From CAYMLL01 sp964390645 (lineage in GTDB: Bacteria; Planctomycetota; UBA8108): 14,918 nucleotides of DNA. The stretch lies in the NCBI GenBank assembly GCA_964390645.1, contig CAYMLL010000193.1, forward strand, positions 1 through 14,918, given 5' to 3'. Below the pieces are notes generated by a model, which was not told where the DNA came from, did no database searches, and saw nothing but the letters and a program-made list of their open reading frames with translations. Each line of letters starts with the position of its first letter. Within the stretch, counting starts at the first letter, position 1. Of the stretch, positions 1 to 6,610 are shown in pieces. The position numbers and the translations under genes are program-made.

Positions 1-1
1 G

Positions 2-23
2 CTCGACGGTGCGCACCGTCGAG
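2..23. repeat. Perfect 22-bp palindrome at the window edge
   Basis: Bases 2-12 (CTCGACGGTGC) are followed at once by their exact reverse complement at 13-23, with no spacer. A loopless palindrome of this length suits a dimeric DNA-binding protein site better than an RNA hairpin, and no T-run follows on either strand. It lies about 40 bp beyond the terminator of the neighbouring leftward gene, so it may belong to a gene off the left edge. It could also lie inside a coding region, because both strands stay open here. Function unknown. Confidence 0.5.
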
Positions 24-60
24 ACGATCGTGAAGGAGCCGCCGGGGCCGGGGTACCGGC

Positions 61-115
61 AACGAAAAAAGCGGGAGCGAGAGCCCGAGTCGCGCTCGGT
101 GCTCTCGCCCCCGCT
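61..115 (-). terminator. Intrinsic (rho-independent) terminator of the lectin-dockerin gene
   Basis: Read on the minus strand, the arm at 115-95 pairs with the arm at 89-70 around a 5-nt loop (90-94). About 20 pairs form, with one bulged base and one G-U wobble. The stem is followed directly by six T (65-70 on the plus strand are A). It starts about 57 nt after the TAA at 172-174. The plus-strand copy has no T-run after the stem, so it should work for leftward transcripts only. Confidence 0.88.
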
Positions 116-171
116 CGGTCGTCGTCCGGTTCAGAAGTCGCTTCCGTGCCGGAGACCGAAGGAGCTGCTCG

Positions 172-3100
172 TTACTCGCACTGCGGTGCCAGCACGCTAC
201 AGTCGAGCGGGTCGTCGTCGGTCGGATCGGGCCCACAGTCCTCGCCAGAGTAGGCCGTTGCGCGAGGCGTCGGATCGACCGGTGCAGCGCCGCCGGTGAA
301 CAGCCACGAGAAGACGATGACCGCGTCACTGATGACGAGGCCGCCGTTGTCGTCGGCATCGGCCGCGTCCATGCATACTGGCGCGTCACCGCCGGTGAAC
401 AGGAAGTTCAGGGTGACGACCCCATCGGTCAGGTCGATCGAGCCGTTCGCGTTGGCGTCGCCGCGGACGAAGCCGCCGCCCTGGCACTGCTCGAGGTCCG
501 CACAGGCCGGATCGGCGCAGTCTGCGAGTCCGTTGCCGTCCTCGTCGCCCTCGGCGTCGCAGTCCTCTGTCGGAACGACGTCCGCACCGCACTCCTCCGC
601 ATCAGGCGAGAAGCACAGCGAGAAGCCCTCGATCACCGGTTCGGCAAACTCGTTCTGGAAGCGCATGCGGAAGTTGAAGCCGCCACCACCCTCGAAGACC
701 TTGACCATGAACTGGTGCAGCCCGGCCTCGAGGAAGACCCCCGGGACGATGTCCTGGATGACGTTGGACCCACCCGATCCGCGGGCGACGCTGTTCGTCC
801 ACAGCGGAGCGCCGTCGAGACCGCCGCCGCCGTCGAGGAGGACCGACACCGAGTCGTCGCTGCCGAGGCCGATGTCGACGGTGATGTCCTCGTCGACCAC
901 GCAGTAGATAACCGCGTACTGCATGATCTGGTTGAGGTCACCTCCGTGGACATCCTCGTAGGCGAGGGTGTCGTCGCTGTCGATCCACACGTACCAGGTC
1001 GGCGTGCCGTCCGGGTTGAGGTCCGCCCGACCGGGAGACTGAGCGAGGCCGATAGCGAGGGACTCGTCCGGTGGTGCGGCGCTGCCGCCGTAGATCGTCT
1101 CGATCGTGTCGCCGGCGCGTGGCTCGACCTCGGTCTCGAAGACCTCGCCGTCGGTCAGCCAGTCGTGCTCGATGTTGGATGTGTTCGGAGCGGCACCGAA
1201 GCCGAAACCGCCCGGCTGCTGGTAGGGTCCGAGGACGAGCCACTTGCGCCAGAAGCCGAAGGCAGTCAGATCGACCGGATTCGACAGCTTGCCGTCGCCG
1301 CCGACACCGAACGCCAACACGGCGCCGGGCTCGGTGATTGCGCCGAAGAACGCCACGTCCTCCGCCTCGTCCGGTGTGGACACCCGATAGGTCAGCGTGG
1401 TGCCGTCGACGCCACCCGCGCTGATCGTCCAGGTGATTTCCTGGCCGTTCTGAACACCGCCACCGGAGATGTCAGAAACGGTCCAGCCTGCCGGGACCGT
1501 CTCGGTCAACGTTCCCTCGTTGAAGCCGTCGCAGGCGTCACCGGCCTCTCGCTCGTCGCTCAGCGTGATCTCGACCGTGTAGGTCTCACCGGCCGACCAC
1601 GCGGGAACCTCGATGCCCTGCACGCGCGTTGTCGCGCCGGTGTCGATCGAGCGCGTCGCCACGAACGGGGTGAAGGGGCAGGCGCCGTCGGGGAACTTCG
1701 AGAACGAAAGATCCTCCGCCGAGATCGGGAAGCCGTCGATGTCGAAGATCGCGAGATGGTGACCCATGCCGCCGCCGCCCTCGAAGACCTTGACGATGAT
1801 CGAGTTCTCGCCGGGCTCGAAGACGATCGGGTCGACGCGGATGAAGCCGTCAGGTACCACGTCCTGGATGCCGCAAGCGGTTCCGACACCGCGCGGGATG
1901 CTGTGGACCCAGACCTCCTCGCCGTTGACGATCACCTGGACCGAGTCGTCGCTGCCGACGTTGAACGTGGCCTCGATGTCGTCCCCCGTGTTGTTGATGG
2001 CGTAGATCTGCCCGTAGTACATGCAGTTGTCGGGGTTGCCGTCGTAGACGTCGTCGTTGGTGTTGATGTGGCTGTCCGCGTCATTCCACGGCAGGACCGT
2101 CGGGACGCCGCCGGGATTGACATGGGCCTGCCGGGTGTCGATGAGGTCCAGGCTCGCCGCCGCGCCGTTGTAGTCGGTGTTGATCACGGCGCCCGGGAAG
2201 AACACGAAATCGAGCTCGGTGGTGTCGCCGTCGGTGAGGTAATCCTCCTGGATCGCCACGTCCCCGGGTCCGGCGCCGCCAGCCTGACTGTACGGTCCGA
2301 GGAGGTTCCATGCGACCAGCCCGCCGCAGTCGTCGTAAGGGCTGTTGTTGCGCGCGCAGCGATCACCGTCGACCTGCACCGGTATCGACTGAGGGACATC
2401 TTCGACCACCGATCCCTGAAAGCAGTAGAAGATGGCGACGCCGTCATCCACGGCCTCGACCGTGTAGGTGAGCTCGTTGTCGTTGGCGAGCGGAACGGTC
2501 GCGTTGCCGCCGGGGCCGAAGCTCCACTCCACGGCCCCGCCCCCGTCGAGGATGGTACCGCCCTGGCCTGCCGAGGTGATGACCCAGTCGACAGGCACGT
2601 CATCGCGTATGACGACGGCCTCCGCCGTCGCGCAGCAATCGCTCGCGACCCGGACGTTCTTCAGTGTGAGCGTGACCGGAATGATATCACCGTCGGCAAA
2701 GTCGCCGATCCGGAAGGCCGCGTCACCCTGGGCGCCGATCGAGCGATCCGCGCCCGCGGCGGGCTGCAGGCAAAAGTCGTCCGGAAGCTCCTCGAGCCTC
2801 GCGCTGTGCAGGATGTGCGACTGGTTCGAGCCACCGGTAGAGGCCGTCACTCCGAGGTAGCCCTCGAAGGGTAGGAAGTCCGGCACGACGTGAGTGAAGA
2901 CGCGTCCGAAGTCCTCCTCGGTGTCGATCGCGAGCAGGTTCATCGCGACGGTGAGGCCGGAGTCGCCACAGCGCTGGGCGAAGACCTCCATCTGGTAACG
3001 GTTTGCGGGGGCGTGCTCGGAGAGATCGTCGCTCGGCGGCTGTCGGTTGTGCAGCTTGCCGAAGCCGATCGCCGTGTGAGCACCGAGTTCCGTCGGCACG

Positions 3101-3768
3101 TTGTCGGTGCACGTCATTCCGTTGGCACCGTAGTAGAAGCCGACGTGATCGATGTCCGGACGGAACGGGCCGTCCGACGCGTTGCAGTCCCAGTTATCGA
3201 ACTCCCATGCCATGACCGGCGCGTTGTCCGGTTGGCCGACACACGGGGCGCCCATTCCTCCACCACCGGAGCCCGTCTCTGCCGGGGGGTCGTCGGTTCC
3301 GACCACCACCACCACCATGCCGTCCGCGGGCTTGTCGAGACGGCTGCCGTCGCGAAGCTCGACGACGACCGTCAGCTTGAAGTTGTCGTACTCGCTCTTC
3401 TCGGTACGGAACGCGTTTCCCGCCTGACCGTTGAGGCCCGGCGTCGCCATCACGTAGCCGCCGAACTCCTCCGGATCGAGACCGAGATCCTCGAGGCGCG
3501 CCTCGCCGTAAACGGTGCACGGGTTGTCGACGGATTCGGTGTTCACCGCGACCTCGCCGAACTCGTTGATGCACTCACCGATAGGATTGTTGTCGACTCC
3601 GGGGATGTAGAGCGCGTTGCCGTTGAGAACCCAGTCCTCGAGCTCAACACCGGCTTCGTCGACAGTCTCCTCGACGCCGAAGTTGTTGTCGAAGAGCACC
3701 TCTTGCGCCGGGACGAATCCCGTAGATGGACACAAAGCAAACAGACATAAGAGCCAGCGACTCTTCAT
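172..3768 (-). CDS. Secreted L-type-lectin-like protein with duplicated beta-sandwich modules and C-terminal dockerin-like repeats
   Basis: 1198 residues. The ATG at 3768 is chosen because GGGAGG lies 7 nt upstream and a signal peptide begins there (KSRW, hydrophobic core 6-18, likely cleavage after VPA at 19-21). Residues ~25-328 resemble an L-type (legume-like) lectin fold: ADGMVVVV (148-155), EFDNW (189-193), DHVGF (207-211) and YLGVTASTGG (304-313). A unit then occurs twice: a DUF11/CARDB-like beta domain (~345-455 and ~697-815) plus a module opening with LLGPY or VLGPY and carrying GSDDSV, IQDxVP and VKVFEGGGG (~485-680 and ~842-1040). Next come a Cys-rich acidic motif (1068-1096) and two dockerin-like Ca loops (GDANANG at 1103; DADDNGG at 1137), ending DCGPDPT...C. 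Probable role: extracellular or surface carbohydrate binding. No catalytic site was recognised. It has its own promoter and terminator, so it is probably monocistronic. Fold names are by motif recognition; the product is certain, its ligand unknown. Confidence 0.85.
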   Translation of the reverse strand: MKSRWLLCLFALCPSTGFVPAQEVLFDNNFGVEETVDEAGVELEDWVLNGNALYIPGVDNNPIGECINEFGEVAVNTESVDNPCTVYGEARLEDLGLDPEEFGGYVMATPGLNGQAGNAFRTEKSEYDNFKLTVVVELRDGSRLDKPADGMVVVVVGTDDPPAETGSGGGGMGAPCVGQPDNAPVMAWEFDNWDCNASDGPFRPDIDHVGFYYGANGMTCTDNVPTELGAHTAIGFGKLHNRQPPSDDLSEHAPANRYQMEVFAQRCGDSGLTVAMNLLAIDTEEDFGRVFTHVVPDFLPFEGYLGVTASTGGSNQSHILHSARLEELPDDFCLQPAAGADRSIGAQGDAAFRIGDFADGDIIPVTLTLKNVRVASDCCATAEAVVIRDDVPVDWVITSAGQGGTILDGGGAVEWSFGPGGNATVPLANDNELTYTVEAVDDGVAIFYCFQGSVVEDVPQSIPVQVDGDRCARNNSPYDDCGGLVAWNLLGPYSQAGGAGPGDVAIQEDYLTDGDTTELDFVFFPGAVINTDYNGAAASLDLIDTRQAHVNPGGVPTVLPWNDADSHINTNDDVYDGNPDNCMYYGQIYAINNTGDDIEATFNVGSDDSVQVIVNGEEVWVHSIPRGVGTACGIQDVVPDGFIRVDPIVFEPGENSIIVKVFEGGGGMGHHLAIFDIDGFPISAEDLSFSKFPDGACPFTPFVATRSIDTGATTRVQGIEVPAWSAGETYTVEITLSDEREAGDACDGFNEGTLTETVPAGWTVSDISGGGVQNGQEITWTISAGGVDGTTLTYRVSTPDEAEDVAFFGAITEPGAVLAFGVGGDGKLSNPVDLTAFGFWRKWLVLGPYQQPGGFGFGAAPNTSNIEHDWLTDGEVFETEVEPRAGDTIETIYGGSAAPPDESLAIGLAQSPGRADLNPDGTPTWYVWIDSDDTLAYEDVHGGDLNQIMQYAVIYCVVDEDITVDIGLGSDDSVSVLLDGGGGLDGAPLWTNSVARGSGGSNVIQDIVPGVFLEAGLHQFMVKVFEGGGGFNFRMRFQNEFAEPVIEGFSLCFSPDAEECGADVVPTEDCDAEGDEDGNGLADCADPACADLEQCQGGGFVRGDANANGSIDLTDGVVTLNFLFTGGDAPVCMDAADADDNGGLVISDAVIVFSWLFTGGAAPVDPTPRATAYSGEDCGPDPTDDDPLDCSVLAPQCE

Positions 3769-3877
3769 GATCGACCCTCCCGTGTGGCAAGACCACGCCT
3801 TTGGATGACCGTTCGATGCGGGTTCCTCGCGTACACACACATCGACCAGATACCTCAACCCAGTGATTCGTGCGCCG

Positions 3878-3906
3878 ATGATAGCGGTGTGTGAAGTGTC
3901 CATCAA
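3878..3906 (-). promoter_or_regulatory. Sigma70-like promoter of the lectin-dockerin gene
   Basis: On the minus strand TTGATG (3906-3901, 4/6 match to TTGACA) is separated by exactly 17 nt from TATCAT (3883-3878, 5/6 match to TATAAT). Transcription would begin near 3871, leaving a leader of about 100 nt before the ATG at 3768. The rest of the 268-bp gap (3769-4036) holds only the ribosome-binding site of that gene. I see no terminator there for the gene ending at 4037. Confidence 0.6.
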
Positions 3907-4036
3907 CCCCGCATTTGAGACGACTTCGCACGCAGCCGTCCGGGTCCTGATCGGGTCGGATGCGGCGAGAGACAGCCGTTCCTGAGCAGCATTGCGGGCA
4001 AGGGGCGCGCTCTGCCGGGAGACGACTTGCGAGGGA

Positions 4037-5236
4037 TCAGGGACTCTCCGGTCCGGCGAGCTCCGCGAGGCGTTTTCGCACCAGCTCGGGCCAGTTGGCG
4101 TCCGGATCGCTCGCGAGTCGGCTGAGCACATTGAGGTTCTTCAGGCCGATGTGGCGCAGTAGCAACACCTTGCGTTTGTCGGACTCACGCGAGGCGAGCC
4201 AGCGACGCAGCGGGGTCAAGTCCTCCACATCGCGCGGCTCGGTGAGGTACGCGCGCCATGCGGGCTCCGTGTGCAGATGGTTGCGGCCCGAGAGGTAGAC
4301 CGCCATCGCTCGCCCGGCCTCCTTCGTCGTCATCGACGCGAGCTCCTGGAGGGCCAATCGGGCCTCGGCGGCGTTGAGGTCCTTCTCGCCACGCAGAAAT
4401 GTGATGATCGTGAGGGAGGCTTCACGGTCGTTCCGTGAGGAGAGGTGTCCCAGAACCTCCGAGATCACGTCACGGCCGGTGGACGTATCGAGGAGGTCGC
4501 GGAGGATCTCGATGTCCGGCGAGTAACGGAGCGCTCCCAGGGCGCCGAAGTAGACCGGAAGGTAGCCTTGCTTCGCTCGCAGCTTCTCGTCGACGTCACG
4601 GCGCAGGGCACTCTCCAGGTCCGGGAAGCGACCTGCGTGATATCCGATGAAGAGCGATACCCAGTCGTAGATGAGACGCCGCGAGTAAGACTCAGGCTGG
4701 TCCCAGGTCGCCGTCAAGAAGTAGTGCGAGAACGCCGCGGTCTCCTCCTCGCGGAGCATCGCGAGGTGCATCATCGCGAAGGCGATGTTGTAGTCGTTTG
4801 GCAGCGTCGCCACGACGCGCGGTCGCTCGTCGAGGTGGCGAAAGAAGTCGTGGAGCACCGCGAATCCGTCGTCCGGCGCGTAACGCTTCTTCGACGTGAG
4901 GTACACGTCGAGCTCGTTGACCAGCTCTCGACCCTTGCGGGCCTTGAGGAGTTCAGTCCAGCGTTCGAGCCTCTTCTCACCGGCCGCTCCACGGGTCGCG
5001 AGAGCTCCCGCGGCCCCGGCCCCGGCCGTCGAGATCGTCGTGACGGCGTTGCCTGTCCTCGGGGAAGCGTCGGTGGCCTCCGACGTCTCCACGCGGTCGC
5101 TCGTCTTCGCAGTGGCGGCATCTTGCGTACGGGCCACGTCGACGAGACCGCACGCTGTGAGGAGTGACAGGAGGTGTATCCACGACGGGAGCGAGCAGGT
5201 CACGGCAGTTCTCGGTCCGACCGGCGGGAGGGGCAC
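4037..5236 (-). CDS. Putative lipoprotein, helical-repeat family; paralog of the divergent gene at 5376-6602
   Basis: 399 residues from the GTG at 5236. A second in-frame GTG at 5203 would give 388 residues and is an equally plausible start, because neither has a strong Shine-Dalgarno and the first sits beside a very GC-rich hairpin. The N-terminus reads as a lipoprotein signal with lipobox LTAC (Cys29), then a low-complexity Ala/Thr/Gly linker to about residue 88. The rest looks alpha-helical, with leucine-patterned segments of HEAT-like character, but no named domain was recognised. Residues 121-220 align without gaps with the same residue numbers of the divergent neighbour: 33 of 100 identical by my hand count, including VLHxFF (127-132), RR (186-187) and YHxGRxP (199-205). 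That shared pattern defines the family. Expected location: periplasmic or outer-membrane face. Molecular function unknown. Confidence 0.82.
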   Translation of the reverse strand: MPLPPVGPRTAVTCSLPSWIHLLSLLTACGLVDVARTQDAATAKTSDRVETSEATDASPRTGNAVTTISTAGAGAAGALATRGAAGEKRLERWTELLKARKGRELVNELDVYLTSKKRYAPDDGFAVLHDFFRHLDERPRVVATLPNDYNIAFAMMHLAMLREEETAAFSHYFLTATWDQPESYSRRLIYDWVSLFIGYHAGRFPDLESALRRDVDEKLRAKQGYLPVYFGALGALRYSPDIEILRDLLDTSTGRDVISEVLGHLSSRNDREASLTIITFLRGEKDLNAAEARLALQELASMTTKEAGRAMAVYLSGRNHLHTEPAWRAYLTEPRDVEDLTPLRRWLASRESDKRKVLLLRHIGLKNLNVLSRLASDPDANWPELVRKRLAELAGPESP

Positions 5237-5375
5237 CGGGCGGGGGGCGGGCGGCCCCGCGCGCGCCCGCCGCGCCCGGGCCTGCGGGCGTTATAGACGA
5301 CCGGATTATCGTAGCGTCGAACCGGGTCAGGCGGAACAATGGGCCGCGGATCGGTCCCCGAGGAGACTTCTCTCG
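5237..5375. promoter_or_regulatory. Divergent intergenic region with a pure-GC tract and an AT-richer island
   Basis: This 139-bp gap must carry the start signals for both divergent paralogs unless transcription comes from farther away. Bases 5236-5282 contain no A or T at all (47 nt). Within them 5246-5253 pairs with 5264-5271 (8 bp, all G-C, 10-nt loop), which would form in the leader of the leftward mRNA 9 nt before its GTG at 5236. A small AT-richer island follows (about 5290-5313), with TATAAC and GATAAT read on the minus strand. I could not pair either with a convincing -35 box, so exact promoters are not called. AGGAG at 5361-5365 is the ribosome-binding site of the rightward gene. Confidence 0.45.
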
Positions 5376-6602
5376 ATGCTCGATGGCTGCCGATGGTCCG
5401 TGATGGCCCTTCTTCTGGCGGCGACTTTCAGCTCTCTGTGGAGCTGCCGGTCGGGCGCCGCCTCGAAGGCGTCCACGGTGGACTTTCCGGAGGTCCGCGG
5501 GCGACCGCAGGGGGAGGTCCGATCCGGGGGAGCCGAGGGTCGCGCGTCGATCGCGCGGGACGAGCCGGTCGGTGCCGCGAGGGGCTCCCCGCGAGGCGCC
5601 GATCCGGCGGCGGCGACCCCGCCGATACGGGCGGCGGAAACCGGGCGCCTGCCGACCCTCGGTGATCTCATGGGCCACTTCGATCGCCGTGACTCGCACG
5701 CCCTGGAGAGCGCGACGATGCAGCTGCTCCTTGCCGGCGAGCCGGGCTGGAAAGTGCTCCATGGCTTCTTCCACCAGTGTGACATCGAGCGCGAGAAGAT
5801 CATCGCGTTGACGCATGACAGGACCTTCGTCTATCCCTACCTGCGTATCGCGGCGCGCCATCCGGACCTCACCGCGAAGTTCAGCATCTACCTGCTCGGG
5901 GCGACCCGGGAGACGACGGCCTCGTTCATCCGTCGCGAGCTCTACAATTTCGTCCCGGTCTTCCTGAGCTACCACGAGGGTCGCTACCCCGAGCTCAAGA
6001 ACGCGATTCAGGACGACATCATCTACCAGCTCGAGCACGGAGGAGACTGGATCTACAAGATCAGTCTCGCGATTCCGAACCTGGGCTTCGATCCACCCGC
6101 GGAGGCCTATCTGCCGTGCCTTCTGGACCCGGCGCGCGCGCGAGACCACGACCTGGCGATCCGGCTGATGCTCCGTCACGGCGAGAAGGGGCTGCGGACG
6201 TTGATGAACTTCTTTGACGCCGAGGACAAGAGCTCGCAGACGATCTCCATGGCTGTCGGACGCGTGATGAAGCTCGAGAAGGACAGGAAGGGCTCGCCGT
6301 ACGTCGCGAGGCTGCTCGCGGACGATAACCCGGTCGTGCGGCGTTCGGCGCACATCAACTACTTCCTTTACCCGCGCAGGAACGAGGAGGTGCCTCTCGT
6401 CGTCAAGTTCCTCAACAGTGACGTCGACATTCGCTTCCGCCACATCTTCCTCGGCACCCTGCGCTCGAAGAATCCCGGGGTCATGATCGCGATGGAGCCG
6501 AGATCCTCGGAGGTCGCCGACGAAGCGCTGCGCTCGCTCGTCGTGAGGTACGCTCGCAGTGCCCGCCGGCGCCTCGAAGAGAAGACGAACAAGCAGGACT
6601 GA
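5376..6602 (+). CDS. Putative exported helical-repeat protein; paralog of the divergent gene at 4037-5236
   Basis: 408 residues. The ATG at 5376 is preferred: AGGAG lies 10 nt upstream and a signal sequence follows (WSVMALLLAATFSSLWSC). Cys24 could be a lipid-attachment site, but LWSC has Trp at -2, unusual for a lipobox, so an ordinary signal peptide is possible. A Gly/Ala/Arg/Pro-rich linker runs to about residue 90. Residues 94-400 look alpha-helical, with repeat-like patterning (LLADDNPVVRRSAHINYF near 313-330) suggestive of HEAT-type repeats. Residues 121-220 align gap-free with the divergent neighbour and share VLHxFF, FSxYxLxAT, RRxxY and YHxGRxP. The next gene, a TPR lipoprotein, begins 8 nt after this stop, so they are probably one operon and may act together in the envelope. 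No enzyme motif seen; function unknown. Confidence 0.86.
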   Translation: MLDGCRWSVMALLLAATFSSLWSCRSGAASKASTVDFPEVRGRPQGEVRSGGAEGRASIARDEPVGAARGSPRGADPAAATPPIRAAETGRLPTLGDLMGHFDRRDSHALESATMQLLLAGEPGWKVLHGFFHQCDIEREKIIALTHDRTFVYPYLRIAARHPDLTAKFSIYLLGATRETTASFIRRELYNFVPVFLSYHEGRYPELKNAIQDDIIYQLEHGGDWIYKISLAIPNLGFDPPAEAYLPCLLDPARARDHDLAIRLMLRHGEKGLRTLMNFFDAEDKSSQTISMAVGRVMKLEKDRKGSPYVARLLADDNPVVRRSAHINYFLYPRRNEEVPLVVKFLNSDVDIRFRHIFLGTLRSKNPGVMIAMEPRSSEVADEALRSLVVRYARSARRRLEEKTNKQD

Positions 6603-6610
6603 TCGTTCCG

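Noticed and set aside
1..60. Possible coding end or start of an off-window leftward gene
   Set aside because: One minus-strand frame reads plausibly (GPGGSFTIVSTVRTVE) but no start codon is visible after the terminator, so it cannot be called.
9..299. Small plus-strand frame at the left edge
   Set aside because: Arg-rich, spans the terminator hairpin and the 3' end of the opposite gene, with no ribosome-binding site.
715..2874. Very long open frame antisense to the lectin-dockerin gene
   Set aside because: High-GC shadow frame: rich in Val, Arg and Asp, with no domain or signal, while the opposite strand encodes recognisable domains with terminator and promoter.
3769..4131. N-terminal extension of the lectin-dockerin frame up to 4131
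   Set aside because: It would place 121 unlike residues before a clear signal peptide, run through a good promoter, and overlap the 3' end of the gene stopping at 4037. The ATG at 3768 has a strong ribosome-binding site.
4896..5375. N-terminal extension of the (+) paralog back to 4896
   Set aside because: The extra stretch lies antisense to the paralog gene and the pure-GC tract, and the signal sequence and AGGAG site fit the ATG at 5376.
4977..6443. Long minus-strand frame across both paralogs
   Set aside because: Overlaps two better-supported genes and crosses the intergenic GC tract; composition is typical of a shadow frame.
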